64,000 nt of DNA, from the NCBI RefSeq assembly GCF_027111355.2, contig NZ_CP114291.2:434001-498000 (forward strand). The letters are read 5' to 3'. Origin of the DNA: Flavobacterium eburneipallidum. GTDB lineage: Bacteria > Bacteroidota > Bacteroidia > Flavobacteriales > Flavobacteriaceae. Both the position numbers and the translations under genes were made by a program. Positions 49,561 to 58,695 of the stretch are shown here, piece by piece (within the stretch, counting starts at the first letter, position 1; each line of letters opens with the position of its first letter). The notes under the pieces were generated by a model. The model was not told where the DNA came from. It saw only the letters and a program-made list of their open reading frames with translations, and did not search any database.

Positions 49561-52338
49561 TTAAAAGTTTAAATAGAGGTTAACCATAAATGTTCTTCCG
49601 TATCCGTAGAAATATTTTGAACCGAAAGAGCGTGTTGGTCCCTGATGATCTTTGTATAATTCGCTATAAGTTGCGTTACGAGCTTGCTCGAATCCACCGG
49701 TTTTGTAAACAATATCAAATACATTGTTAACGTTAGCAAACAATCCCAAAGTTTTGTCTTTAATTCTCCAAGATTTTCCTCCTACAAGGTTTACAAGAAT
49801 GAAAGAGTCAAATTTTTCTTGGGCTAAATAGTTTGCTGCCAAATCAGCATCATAAGGAAAATTAGCTCTGATTTGAGCTGATTCTGTTGTGAACTTTGCT
49901 GTTCTTAATAAAGGTGCAACATCTAAATAATTATTAGACAAATAATTGGCATTGGCACTAATCCACCAGAATTTTGGATCACGGTATTCTAATCCAACAG
50001 AATAAGCTTGTTGTGGCATTCCACCTTGTTTGTAGCCTTCCATATTAGCCGTTCCGTTGAAAATGTCGTCTATTTCTCCATCAGCATGAATGGCTAAATT
50101 AGGGTTGTTGGTATAAGTGTATTCTCCAAAAGCAGCTACTGCAGTAGCTTTCAAAGTAGAAGTAATGCTGTATTCTATACCAGCTTCTACTCCTTTGTTT
50201 CTTTTATTTTGACCAGTAACAACTTCTGAAACAAACTCGCCAGTTGGAGCGGATAAAGTACCACCAATATTATCTGCATAATAAAAAGAAATATCCGTAG
50301 TATTTTCGGTTTCGTTAAAGTAAGCAGTAAAACGAGCTTTAAGGCTTGGCATTCTGATGATGTAACTGGCATCAACACTTCTTATCATTTCGTTTTTGAT
50401 GTTGTCAGTAATGTCGTTACTCAAACGAGCGTTTGGAAAAACGTCTTTAGTATTAGGCGCTTTGGACATATAAACTCCGTTGAAATCTAAATAATGTTGA
50501 CCAGATAATTTATAAGTCAAGCCTCCTTTGAATCCAAAATTATCGAAGTGTAATTTTTCGCTTTTTCCAAAGGAATTCGTTGGATAAAAACCATTTTTGT
50601 ACAAACCTTCTCTTTGATAAGAACTTCTGGTAAAAGATTGTCCAAGGTAGAAATCGACTTTGTCGTAAGTGAATTTAAACTGCGTAAAAGCATCTATTTT
50701 AGTAGCATTTACTATGTAATTGTAACCGTATTTATCGCCTACAACTGCTGTTCTTTTTGGGTTATTCAAATCGGCTTGTTGTTGATCTTCATCGATTCCA
50801 AAAATATTGATGTCATTAAAATAGGTTCCTCCTAAAAGATCCAAAAGATTTTTGAAGTTAGAAGATCTAGAATTAGTATAACTAGCTCCAGCATTCATCA
50901 CAATATTATCCGCTAATTGAGACGAAAGAATGGTATTGGCAATAGCCGTTTTATCATCGGTGCGGTCTTCATATAAAACATAACGACTTCCGTTAGCAAT
51001 ATTTTGATTGTTAATGCGGTACATTGATGTCCAATCTACTTGAGGCTGTGCCAAAAAATTGGCTTTGGCTTGTTCTGCTGCTATTAAATTTGGAGTGTAA
51101 GTAGCTACATCATTACTATAAGTATATAATGTTGTGTAATAACTTGGTAAGTTTCTGTAATAAGTTGGGTCAGGATTGTCAGCTTTTTGAAAATCGATAC
51201 GACTGTTTCCTATTTCTCCAAATTGGTAGGAAAGGTTGGTGTGCAATTTCGTTTTAGAATTGAATTTCCAGTAGTGACTTAAAGTAAAAATAGGCTCTTC
51301 GACATCTTTATATCTTGAATTTCTTTTTTCACCTTCTTGATAACCCCAGTATGAATTGTATTTATAGCTTGTTAAATCAGTAACTTCTTGGGTGTTTGGT
51401 GAATTTTTTCCTCTTCTATTCTGCGCATAAATAGAAGTAAAGTTAATGCTATGGTGGTCGTTAATTTTCTTTTCGATACTGGCAAATAATGAATTTGCAG
51501 CATAATCTGTTCCGTCAAAAAAACCTTCTTGAGCCCATCTTCTTCCTCCAGAAATAACATAAGCCCAGCCGTTTTTATCCATCCCTGAAGCGTGAGTTGC
51601 CATCGCTCGGTAACTGTAGTTGGTATTCGTTCCTAAAAACGAGATTCTAGTTCCAGGTCTATAAATCGAAGCTCTTGTACTAATGTATTGTGTTCCTGCA
51701 ATTCCTCCAAAAGTATAATCCGATGGAGCTGAACCATTAGTAAATTCTTGATTTCGAGTGGCGTCATTAAGACCTCCCCAGTTGCTGTATTGTGGTCTTC
51801 CGTCAGATACACGATTCATAGAAATTCCGTTAATCAAAATACTAGAATACTCATTGTCAATTCCACGAACATTAAATCGAGCTTGACCAAAATTGTAAGC
51901 AGCCGCTTGTAAAAAAATATCTTTTGATGCCTGAAGCAATCCTGCAGTACTTTCTGAACCTCCATTATCATCACTCAAGTCATTGTCAGTAATGGTAATT
52001 AAAGTGTTTTGTTTTTCTTGTGTTTGGTCTTGTTCAAAACTAACAACTCCCATATCCAGTGTTTGTCCTTCGATAATCTCAATCTGAATAAGTTGATCTT
52101 TGTATCCATCACTTCTTAAATGAACCAAAAGGTTTCCAGGTTCAACTTTTTTAAAAGAAAATTTCCCACTGGCATCCGTAAGTTGCATCAAATTGGTGTT
52201 TTGTATCGTTACAATAACACTTTGAAGAGGATTCTGCGTTTTAGAATCGACTACTTGTCCAGAAATACCCGTTTGAGTTTGGGCAAAAGCAAAGACTACT
52301 TGTATTACAAATAATGTACTAAGTAAAATTTTTTTCAT
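49561..52338 (-). CDS. TonB-dependent outer membrane receptor
   Basis: The 925-residue protein has a signal peptide (to FAFAQT), a carboxypeptidase-like regulatory domain (about 22-105: GISGQVVDSKTQNPLQSVIVTI), a plug (about 125-240: RFNVRGIDNEYSSILINGISMNRVSDGRPQYSNWGG) and a 22-stranded barrel. It imports a substrate through the outer membrane with TonB energy. Its partners are a DUF5689 lipoprotein and nucleases on both sides, so nucleic acid fragments or phosphate are likely substrates. It is divergent from the EEP gene with a shared promoter region. Confidence 0.96.
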   Translation of the reverse strand: MKKILLSTLFVIQVVFAFAQTQTGISGQVVDSKTQNPLQSVIVTIQNTNLMQLTDASGKFSFKKVEPGNLLVHLRSDGYKDQLIQIEIIEGQTLDMGVVSFEQDQTQEKQNTLITITDNDLSDDNGGSESTAGLLQASKDIFLQAAAYNFGQARFNVRGIDNEYSSILINGISMNRVSDGRPQYSNWGGLNDATRNQEFTNGSAPSDYTFGGIAGTQYISTRASIYRPGTRISFLGTNTNYSYRAMATHASGMDKNGWAYVISGGRRWAQEGFFDGTDYAANSLFASIEKKINDHHSINFTSIYAQNRRGKNSPNTQEVTDLTSYKYNSYWGYQEGEKRNSRYKDVEEPIFTLSHYWKFNSKTKLHTNLSYQFGEIGNSRIDFQKADNPDPTYYRNLPSYYTTLYTYSNDVATYTPNLIAAEQAKANFLAQPQVDWTSMYRINNQNIANGSRYVLYEDRTDDKTAIANTILSSQLADNIVMNAGASYTNSRSSNFKNLLDLLGGTYFNDINIFGIDEDQQQADLNNPKRTAVVGDKYGYNYIVNATKIDAFTQFKFTYDKVDFYLGQSFTRSSYQREGLYKNGFYPTNSFGKSEKLHFDNFGFKGGLTYKLSGQHYLDFNGVYMSKAPNTKDVFPNARLSNDITDNIKNEMIRSVDASYIIRMPSLKARFTAYFNETENTTDISFYYADNIGGTLSAPTGEFVSEVVTGQNKRNKGVEAGIEYSITSTLKATAVAAFGEYTYTNNPNLAIHADGEIDDIFNGTANMEGYKQGGMPQQAYSVGLEYRDPKFWWISANANYLSNNYLDVAPLLRTAKFTTESAQIRANFPYDADLAANYLAQEKFDSFILVNLVGGKSWRIKDKTLGLFANVNNVFDIVYKTGGFEQARNATYSELYKDHQGPTRSFGSKYFYGYGRTFMVNLYLNF

Positions 52339-52391
52339 AAATAAAAATGGATTTAGATTTTGCCAAAAAAATAATGATTTCTTGACGAATA

Positions 52392-52427
52392 CAAAACTAC
52401 ATTATTAATTATTATTATCTACTTTTG
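52392..52427. promoter_or_regulatory. divergent TAnnTTTG -7 boxes between TonB receptor and EEP gene
   Basis: TAGTTTTG (minus strand, 52392-52399) and TACTTTTG (plus strand, 52420-52427). The boxes are 20 bp apart, so the two genes are probably controlled together. Confidence 0.5.
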
Positions 52428-52471
52428 CATCTGAATTTTTATCAATCTTTACGTTAAAATAATATAAAAGT

Positions 52472-53575
52472 ATGAGAATAAAAAACCTAATTGCAGTTTT
52501 GCTTATTTTTTCTTCAGTAATACAGGCTAATGCACAACAAAAAAAGTATATCGTGCACACGGTTGCATTTTATAATTTCGAAAACTTATTCGATACCATC
52601 AACAATCCTAATTTTGACGAAGAATGGACACCTAAAGGATTGCAACGATGGACTGCTCCAAAGTACAAACAAAAATTAGAAAATTTATCTAAAGTGTTGA
52701 TGCAGATAGGTACTAACGATCAGCAAAAAGAGGCACCAACGCTTATTGGAGGTTCAGAAATTGAAAACCGTGGTGTTCTCGAAGATTTAGTCAAACAGCC
52801 AAATATTGTGAAAAACGATTATGGAATTGTACATTTCGATTCGCCAGACAAACGTGGAATTGATGTGGCTTTGTTGTATCAGAAAAAACATTTTAAACCG
52901 ACGAGTTCTGTTAACATACCGTTAATTATTTATAGAGGAAATGCTAACGAAAAAGACAAAGAAACCGAAGAGGATAGAATCGATAAAGACAAAATCGAAA
53001 TCACTCACGACAACCGAGTTTATACCAGAGACATTCTATTGGTAACCGGATTTTTAGACGGAGAAGAAATTAATATAATGGTCAATCACTGGCCATCACG
53101 TTCGGGTGGAGAGAAAAAAAGCAGTCCTTTTAGAGAAGCAGCAGGAAGATTGAGCAAAAAAATTATGGATTCTATTTATAAAGTCAATCCCAATGCCAAA
53201 ATCATTACAATGGGTGATTACAATGACGGAAGCTATAACAAAAGTATCAAAGAAGGCATTGGAGCCAAACTCAAAAAATCGGAAGTGAAACCATTTGGCA
53301 TTTTCAACCCTTTTGAGCAAATGGCAAAAGACGGGCACGCTTCCTTATTCTACAGAGATTCAGGCGATATTTTCGACCAAATTATGGTTTCCGAAACGTT
53401 AATTAAACCTGATTTTTCTACTTTTCAATATTGGAAAGCAGGAATTTACAACAAACCTTTTATGATCGAAAAATTCGGAAGGTATGCGGGTTATCCCTTG
53501 CGCCATTCCGAAAACGAAATTGGTTACAGCGATCACTTTCCGGTTTACATTTATTTGATAAAAGAAGTGAAATAG
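52472..53575 (+). CDS. endonuclease/exonuclease/phosphatase family protein
   Basis: The 367-residue protein has a signal peptide (to ANAQQ), so it acts outside the cytoplasm. EEP-fold landmarks: VAFYNFENLFDT (Asn and Glu), GGSEIENRG, RGIDVALLYQKKHF, NIMVNHWPSRSGG, TMGDYNDGS and GYSDHFPVYI (Asp-His). It may be a nuclease or a phosphatase on nucleotides. With the divergent receptor operon it fits a DNA- or nucleotide-scavenging locus. A palindrome follows. Confidence 0.92.
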   Translation: MRIKNLIAVLLIFSSVIQANAQQKKYIVHTVAFYNFENLFDTINNPNFDEEWTPKGLQRWTAPKYKQKLENLSKVLMQIGTNDQQKEAPTLIGGSEIENRGVLEDLVKQPNIVKNDYGIVHFDSPDKRGIDVALLYQKKHFKPTSSVNIPLIIYRGNANEKDKETEEDRIDKDKIEITHDNRVYTRDILLVTGFLDGEEINIMVNHWPSRSGGEKKSSPFREAAGRLSKKIMDSIYKVNPNAKIITMGDYNDGSYNKSIKEGIGAKLKKSEVKPFGIFNPFEQMAKDGHASLFYRDSGDIFDQIMVSETLIKPDFSTFQYWKAGIYNKPFMIEKFGRYAGYPLRHSENEIGYSDHFPVYIYLIKEVK

Positions 53576-53615
53576 TTTAAAAATTAGTTTCAAGAAAAAA
53601 ATCACTTTTAAAGTC

Positions 53616-53658
53616 CGCCACAGGTTCACTGATTTTATTAATCTGTGAATCTGTGGCG
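53616..53658. repeat. palindrome family copy, CGCCACAGG type
   Basis: CGCCACAGGTTCACTGATTTT pairs with the complementary end AATCTGTGAATCTGTGGCG. It lies just after the EEP gene. Confidence 0.75.
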
Positions 53659-53743
53659 TTTTATTTTATATTGTTGCACAATGGCTGTTTAATGCTATTT
53701 AACTCAACAATGTGTATCTTTATCCATCCAAATTAAAAACAAA

Positions 53744-55297
53744 ATGACAACATTAGCAGCACAATTCGGAATCAAAGAAGCTCTGGATCAATTGGGCATA
53801 AAATCTATAAATGAAGGAACGTCAACAGGAAATACTAGTTTTTCAAATGGAGCAATTCTCGAAAGTTATTCGCCAGTGGATGGAAAATTAATAGCTTCTG
53901 TAAAAACTACTTCTGAAGCGGATTATGAAAAAGTAGTGCAAACGGCTTCCGAAGCTTTTAAAATATTCCGACTAATGCCAGCTCCCCAACGAGGCGAAAT
54001 CGTGCGTCAGTTTGGAGATAAATTGCGCCAAAATAAAGAAGCTTTGGGCAAATTAGTTTCCTACGAAATGGGAAAATCCTTGCAGGAAGGGTATGGCGAA
54101 GTTCAGGAAATGATAGACATCTGCGATTTTGCGGTTGGGCTTTCTCGTCAATTGCACGGCTTGACCATGCACTCGGAGCGTCCTGGACACCGAATGTATG
54201 AACAATATCATCCATTGGGAATTGTCGGAATCATTTCGGCCTTTAATTTTCCGGTGGCAGTTTGGGCTTGGAATACGGCCTTGGCTTGGATTTGCGGTGA
54301 TGTCTGCGTTTGGAAACCTTCCGAAAAAACACCGCTTTGTGCGATTGCCTGTCAAAATATAATTGCCGAAGTTATCCAAGAAAATAATTTGCCAGAGGGA
54401 ATTTCCTGCCTCATCAATGGCGATTATAAAGTGGGAGAATTAATGACAACCGACAAGCGAATTCCATTAATTTCGGCAACAGGTTCTACTCGAATGGGAA
54501 AAATTGTGGCGCAAACTGTTGCAGCTCGTTTGGGAAAATCATTGTTAGAATTAGGAGGCAATAACGCGATAATTGTAACGCCAGATGCTGACATCAAAAT
54601 GACTATCATCGGAGCCGTTTTTGGTGCGGTAGGAACAGCAGGACAACGTTGTACTTCAACACGAAGATTAATTATTCACGAAAGTATTTATGATACAGTA
54701 AAAGACGCCTTGGTTTCAGCTTATGGTCAATTAAAAATCGGAAATCCTTTGGACGAAAAAAACCACGTTGGACCATTAATTGATGTCCAAGCTGTTGAAA
54801 TGTATGCCAAAGCATTGGAAAAAGTCGTTGCCGAAGGAGGAAATCTTATTGTAAAAGGTGGCGTACTTTCGGGTGAAGGTTATGAAAGTGGCTGTTATGT
54901 AAAACCTGCGATTGCGGAAGCGGAAAATTCATTCGAAATTGTTCAACATGAAACTTTTGCACCAGTTTTGTATCTTTTGAAATATTCTGGTTCGGTCGAA
55001 AATGCTATCGAAATTCAGAATGGAGTTGCCCAAGGATTATCATCAGCCATTATGACCAACAATTTGCGTGAAGCGGAATTATTCCTGTCAGTCACAGGTT
55101 CCGATTGTGGAATTGCCAATGTCAATATTGGAACTTCAGGAGCCGAAATTGGTGGTGCTTTTGGCGGCGAAAAAGAAACAGGCGGCGGTCGTGAATCTGG
55201 TTCTGATGCTTGGAAAGTTTATATGCGTCGTCAAACTAACACGATTAATTTTACCACGAGTTTGCCATTGGCACAAGGAATAAAATTTGATTTGTAA
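53744..55297 (+). CDS. aldehyde dehydrogenase, ALDH7 (L-piperidine-6-carboxylate/aminoadipate semialdehyde) type
   Basis: The 517-residue protein has a full NAD(P)-dependent aldehyde dehydrogenase fold: FNFPVAVWAWNTALAWICGD, KPSEKTPLCA, ATGSTRMG, LELGGNNAI (catalytic Glu) and GTAGQRCTSTRRL (catalytic Cys). These match the antiquitin/AmaB group that oxidises aminoadipate semialdehyde in lysine breakdown. An enzyme of this group (Pcd) is known from a strain called Flavobacterium lutescens. It is monocistronic. Confidence 0.93.
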   Translation: MTTLAAQFGIKEALDQLGIKSINEGTSTGNTSFSNGAILESYSPVDGKLIASVKTTSEADYEKVVQTASEAFKIFRLMPAPQRGEIVRQFGDKLRQNKEALGKLVSYEMGKSLQEGYGEVQEMIDICDFAVGLSRQLHGLTMHSERPGHRMYEQYHPLGIVGIISAFNFPVAVWAWNTALAWICGDVCVWKPSEKTPLCAIACQNIIAEVIQENNLPEGISCLINGDYKVGELMTTDKRIPLISATGSTRMGKIVAQTVAARLGKSLLELGGNNAIIVTPDADIKMTIIGAVFGAVGTAGQRCTSTRRLIIHESIYDTVKDALVSAYGQLKIGNPLDEKNHVGPLIDVQAVEMYAKALEKVVAEGGNLIVKGGVLSGEGYESGCYVKPAIAEAENSFEIVQHETFAPVLYLLKYSGSVENAIEIQNGVAQGLSSAIMTNNLREAELFLSVTGSDCGIANVNIGTSGAEIGGAFGGEKETGGGRESGSDAWKVYMRRQTNTINFTTSLPLAQGIKFDL

Positions 55298-55314
55298 TTT
55301 AATTGAACGCAGAT

Positions 55315-55405
55315 GACGCGGATAAACACGGATAAAAAAGTTTAATATTTAACTTTATAATTAAGAAATCAACGAATATCCGCTAAATCCGCGTCATCTG
55401 CGTTC
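55315..55405. repeat. palindrome family copy, ACGCAGATGACGCGGAT type
   Basis: GAACGCAGATGACGCGGATA (55315-55334) is the inverse of most of 55378-55405. The left arm continues with AACACGGATAA units. The spacer is about 45 bp. Confidence 0.75.
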
Positions 55406-55433
55406 CATTCACTACGAAACTGATAACCACCAA

Positions 55434-55470
55434 AAAAAAGCGGCTCGATTTTCATCAAGCCGCTTTTTGA
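55434..55470. terminator. terminator between ALDH and barrel protein genes
   Basis: AAAAGCGGCTcGAT and ATCaAGCCGCTTTT form a G+C-rich stem with T runs on both strands. Confidence 0.85.
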
Positions 55471-55489
55471 TTTATTTGAAATTTCTTTA

Positions 55490-55972
55490 TTACAAATTAA
55501 AAGAAGCTCCAATACTAAAAGCAGTTCCATTGTTGTATCTTGAAGAAGCATCCTTGTCATATTTTGCAAATGGAGCAGAAAATTCAGTAAAAACACCAAA
55601 TCCTTCTGAAAAGAAATAACGAGCTCCAACATGACCACCAAAGTTTTTAATACCTAAATTCAAACCTGGATACAAATCGAATTTTGGAGAAACATTTAAA
55701 ACATTTCCTAAATTAGCATTGAATCTTGCTTTTGCATCAAAGCGATATTCAAAAGCTACATCCTCAATATGACTTCCACCTAGTAAATAAGAACCAAGAA
55801 TCCCAATTGAGAAATTTTCTCCCAAACCAAAATCAGTCGAAGCTTGAATACCACTTCCTCCGTTTTGAGCCGTTAAACCAATGTTTAATTTAGTATCCCC
55901 TTTTCCTTTAAAAGCTTGGGCATTTACCATAGAAAATGCACTTAATAATACGATTGTAAAAATCTTTTTCAT
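55490..55972 (-). CDS. outer membrane beta-barrel protein
   Basis: The 160-residue protein has a signal peptide (MKKIFTIVLLSAFSMVNAQ) and about eight amphipathic strands (TKLNIGLTAQ, FSIGILGSYLLGG, VAFEYRFDAKA, LYPGLNLGI, HVGARYFFSEGFGVFTEFSAPF) ending in Phe-Asn-Leu. This fits a small barrel like OmpW/OmpX. The frame extends upstream to 56083, but a TATATTTG box (55996-56003) 24 bp before ATG 55972 shows that the shorter form is right. Confidence 0.9.
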   Translation of the reverse strand: MKKIFTIVLLSAFSMVNAQAFKGKGDTKLNIGLTAQNGGSGIQASTDFGLGENFSIGILGSYLLGGSHIEDVAFEYRFDAKARFNANLGNVLNVSPKFDLYPGLNLGIKNFGGHVGARYFFSEGFGVFTEFSAPFAKYDKDASSRYNNGTAFSIGASFNL

Positions 55973-55995
55973 AGTTATTCTAATTATTTTTTTTG

Positions 55996-56003
55996 CAAAT
56001 ATA
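55996..56003 (-). promoter_or_regulatory. TAnnTTTG -7 box of the barrel protein gene
   Basis: TATATTTG on the minus strand. It lies inside the longer possible reading frame and so excludes that start. Confidence 0.55.
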
Positions 56004-56009
56004 GTCTTT

Positions 56010-56735
56010 TTAATTTCTTCCTTTTTCGGTTGGATACAAATTAGGAAGTGGTTCGCTTTGCCAAAATTCTTTGGTATCGACATCTAAAATTGTTAATGGT
56101 CCTTTGAAAGCTGCTCCTGTGTCCACATTCCAAACATTTGCCATTTGAACTGGCGTTGTTTTTTGAATTCTAGAAACGGGAGTGTGACCAATGTAGATTT
56201 CGTTGTACAAAGTCAATCGTTTTGGATAGGCTAAATCCTCTTTTTTCATGGTTTTATCCAGTGCCAATGCTGTTTCCCAAAGCGATCTGTCCCAGTAAAA
56301 CAACCTCGGATAATATTCAAAATTAACGCCATTCATATTGGTAAAACCAGCGTGAACAAACAAGCGATTTTGGTCGTCAAGATAATAAGTCGCTAAAGAT
56401 TTTATAAAATCAATATGTTTCTGAATCGTTTCAGGACTTACTTTTTCGTAGGCTAAAACCGTGGCCTCACCACCATGATTGTACCATTCTAAATTATCCT
56501 TGGTTTTAGTCAGCCAGTCCAACAATAATTCATCGTGATTTCCTAGAATACAAATGCAATTGTGAGTGGTTTTCAATTCGATTAAAAAATCAATTACCTG
56601 TGGCGATTGACTCCAGCCATCTACATAATCGCCCAGAAAAATCAAAGTATCTTGTGGAGTAACATTGGCTCTTTCCATAATTTGGTGTAGCGCACGTAAT
56701 CCTCCGTGAATATCTCCTATAACTAATGTTCTCAT
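56010..56735 (-). CDS. metallophosphoesterase (Ser/Thr phosphatase/ApaH-like)
   Basis: The 241-residue protein has the complete calcineurin-like motif set: GDIHGG (Asp8, His10), GDYVDGW, GNHDELL, and a late GHTPV with His. Proteins of this size include PrpE/PphA protein phosphatases and Ap4A hydrolases. The substrate cannot be told. It appears monocistronic. Confidence 0.93.
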   Translation of the reverse strand: MRTLVIGDIHGGLRALHQIMERANVTPQDTLIFLGDYVDGWSQSPQVIDFLIELKTTHNCICILGNHDELLLDWLTKTKDNLEWYNHGGEATVLAYEKVSPETIQKHIDFIKSLATYYLDDQNRLFVHAGFTNMNGVNFEYYPRLFYWDRSLWETALALDKTMKKEDLAYPKRLTLYNEIYIGHTPVSRIQKTTPVQMANVWNVDTGAAFKGPLTILDVDTKEFWQSEPLPNLYPTEKGRN

Positions 56736-56747
56736 TCTGTTTTTTAT

Positions 56748-56808
56748 TTACCGCAAATTCGCAAAATATTTATTAATTTAAAACATTAATTCACGAATAT
56801 GCAGTTAA
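56748..56808. repeat. degenerate palindrome family copy
   Basis: TTACCGCAAATTCGCAAAATATT and AATTCACGAATATGCAGTTAA are imperfect inverse copies, between the phosphoesterase and AlbA_2 genes. Confidence 0.5.
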
Positions 56809-56817
56809 ATTTTTATT

Positions 56818-57963
56818 TTACTGTACATCATATTTCATTTTTCTCAAGATTCTCAAAGCTTCCTTGAAAGACAAATATACAGAAGTGAACCGTTTCAAAA
56901 GCAATTTCGCGTCAATCAATTTTTGTTTCGCATCTTCAAATTCGTTGAGGTAACAAATCATAAAAGTAGAAGGTAAATTTTCTAAATCTTTAAATTCCCT
57001 TTCGGTTAATGCAATATTTTTTTGAAGTTTATTGAGTAAAGAAATATTCGAATTATAAATATGAAACAACATTTTTCGGTTGAATTCTGGCGGTTGAAAA
57101 AGAAATTCTCGTTCAATTTTGTAGTATCCATTGTCTTGAAAATGAATGGTTTGTTTTTCCAATGGATAGTAACTTGTTTTGTCATTCAAACCCAAAGGAA
57201 CATATTCCATAATCGTAAAAGAATCATCGTCAAAAGTAATCGTTACCACATCTTGAGCAGAATAAAATAACTTGATTTGCTCGTTGATTAATTCAATATC
57301 AACTCTCGAAAGAAAAGTTTTATCTTTTGACTTTTTAGGAACTCCCGCCCAGCAAATCACAAATAATTCTTTAAAAACTTTGTATTTTGGAGCCATATCC
57401 TTGTGGCGAAAATTCATAAAGTCAATCACGCCATCAAGTGTGTATTCAATACTGTTTCGGGAACTATTTTCAATGCCAATAACGGTTTCTGTGTTTTGAT
57501 AATTTTTCTCCACTTCAATTTCGTTTTCAATAGGCATCGTGTTACTGCCTCTGCGAATAAAAACGCTATTGACAGGAATGGTGTGAATTCCTTTTTTGAA
57601 ATGCGAAGTTTTGTTTTTGGCTTTTATAGTTACCAATCCAACTACTTTGTCTTTGGGCAAATTGGGAAAAGGCACGTTTTCGTATTGAATTTTCGGTGGA
57701 TTTTCCAAATAGGCATTGACCAAATTCTGAATGCGACTGTCGTCAAAAAAATCGTCGCCTATAATTTCATTATCATGATCTTCGACTCCCACAACGATAT
57801 AGGAATTATTAGCCGGATTGGAGTTCGATAAAGCACAAATGTGTTTCAGAAATTTAGCTTTTCCTTCGCGGGTATGCAAATTCAACTGTCGTTTTTTGTC
57901 ATAAAAACTGCTCTCATCATTGTGAGCCAAAAGGTTTTTAATTAAAAGACGCTTATTAATCAT
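56818..57963 (-). CDS. AlbA_2 (Schlafen-type) domain protein
   Basis: The 381-residue protein begins with an AlbA_2 domain (about 10-135): ESSFYDKKRQLNLHTREGKAKFLKHICALSNSNPANNSYIVVGVED, then FIRRGSNTMPIENEIE. These domains, once called divergent AAA_4, bind nucleic acids or nucleotides. The rest (about 150-381) is helical with no named domain. It is preceded by a terminator and a toxin-antitoxin pair, so it may belong to an accessory segment. Confidence 0.75.
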   Translation of the reverse strand: MINKRLLIKNLLAHNDESSFYDKKRQLNLHTREGKAKFLKHICALSNSNPANNSYIVVGVEDHDNEIIGDDFFDDSRIQNLVNAYLENPPKIQYENVPFPNLPKDKVVGLVTIKAKNKTSHFKKGIHTIPVNSVFIRRGSNTMPIENEIEVEKNYQNTETVIGIENSSRNSIEYTLDGVIDFMNFRHKDMAPKYKVFKELFVICWAGVPKKSKDKTFLSRVDIELINEQIKLFYSAQDVVTITFDDDSFTIMEYVPLGLNDKTSYYPLEKQTIHFQDNGYYKIEREFLFQPPEFNRKMLFHIYNSNISLLNKLQKNIALTEREFKDLENLPSTFMICYLNEFEDAKQKLIDAKLLLKRFTSVYLSFKEALRILRKMKYDVQ

Positions 57964-57974
57964 TTTTTAAAATA

Positions 57975-58000
57975 AAAAAGAGCAATGATTTGCTCTTTAG
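57975..58000 (-). terminator. terminator after the toxin gene
   Basis: AAAGAGCAA and TTGCTCTTT pair around a 2-4 nt loop with a T run on the minus strand. Confidence 0.75.
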
Positions 58001-58007
58001 GTTTCAA

Positions 58008-58331
58008 TCAAAGCCATTTCGATTCTTCAGAATGGCTGTTTATGATATTCGTAATAAGGTAATTGTTCTTTTTACTTTCAAAAAAAACATACCAAGTGGT
58101 TCGTTGATTTGATTTATAGAAAATGTATTTTGATCCAAAATTTTTTAATGCTGACGGTGTTTTTTTTGATGGAAAAGTAGCAATATCATTTTCTATGAAA
58201 TCGATTATTTTATCTTTATATAAAATGGAATTTTCCAAATAGCTAAAATAATTTTCTTTAAATAAAACGAAAATCAATTCATTCAAATAACTCTCTACTT
58301 CGGGTCTATAAAGAATATTTACTTTTTCCAA
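58008..58331 (-). CDS. RelE/ParE-type toxin
   Basis: The 107-residue protein has a ParE-like pattern: ILYRPEVESYLNELIFVLFKENY, ...FPSKKTPSALKNFGSKYIFYKSNQRTTWYVFFESKKNNYLITNIINSHSEE. The end resembles the small beta-sheet of RelE/ParE toxins that attack mRNA or gyrase. It overlaps the antitoxin gene by 13 nt. The order is antitoxin first, then toxin, as usual. Confidence 0.75.
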   Translation of the reverse strand: MEKVNILYRPEVESYLNELIFVLFKENYFSYLENSILYKDKIIDFIENDIATFPSKKTPSALKNFGSKYIFYKSNQRTTWYVFFESKKNNYLITNIINSHSEESKWL

Positions 58332-58516
58332 GGTAAGGTTTTTAAAAATTCGGTAGTTCGTTTTTTTAATTCTTCTCCTGAAATTCCTTTTTTAAATTCT
58401 TCGTCAAAATTAAAACTAACTTGATTTTTAAGAATTTCAATTTCATTCAAAACCGACTGGTCTTCAATGGATAAAATCCAATCTATAATTTCTTTTTTTT
58501 GTGCTACAATTTCCAT
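58319..58516 (-). CDS. antitoxin of the RelE/ParE pair
   Basis: The 65-residue protein is helical with acidic character: MEIVAQKKEIIDWILSIEDQSVLNEIEILKN, then a tail (GISGEELKKRTTEFLKTLPW). Such antitoxins with an N-terminal helical domain are common in Bacteroidota next to ParE-type toxins. The frame can start 21 bp earlier (58537), but the -7 box TAACTTTG (58535-58542) overlaps that codon, so ATG 58516 is correct. Confidence 0.75.
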   Translation of the reverse strand: MEIVAQKKEIIDWILSIEDQSVLNEIEILKNQVSFNFDEEFKKGISGEELKKRTTEFLKTLPWKK

Positions 58517-58534
58517 TTTTATAGAATTTAGACT

Positions 58535-58542
58535 CAAAGTTA
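58535..58542 (-). promoter_or_regulatory. TAnnTTTG -7 box of the toxin-antitoxin operon
   Basis: TAACTTTG on the minus strand 18 bp before the antitoxin ATG. Confidence 0.5.
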
Positions 58543-58563
58543 CTGATTTTATTTTTTAAAGTT

Positions 58564-58695
58564 GGCCACGAATTACACCAATTGTCACTAATTTTTATCA
58601 AATTTAAAATTGAATTACACGAATTCAATTTATTTTATGAATTCGTGTAATTAAAAACTAGTTGTAATTCGTGTTTATTATTGCAATTCGTAGCG
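58564..58695. repeat. large palindrome family copy, CACGAATT type
   Basis: GCCACGAATTACACCAATTGT at the left and units such as AATTCGTGTAATT and GTAATTCGTG at the right. Inner units GAATTACACGAATTC and GAATTCGTGTAATT form a second, nested palindrome. It occupies a third of the 400-bp gap before moxR; the rest (58696-58941) is A+T-rich with no gene. Confidence 0.7.

Noticed and set aside
55973..56083. Extended N-terminus of the barrel protein
   Set aside because: It overlaps the end of the metallophosphoesterase gene and contains the -7 promoter box; the later ATG gives a proper signal peptide.
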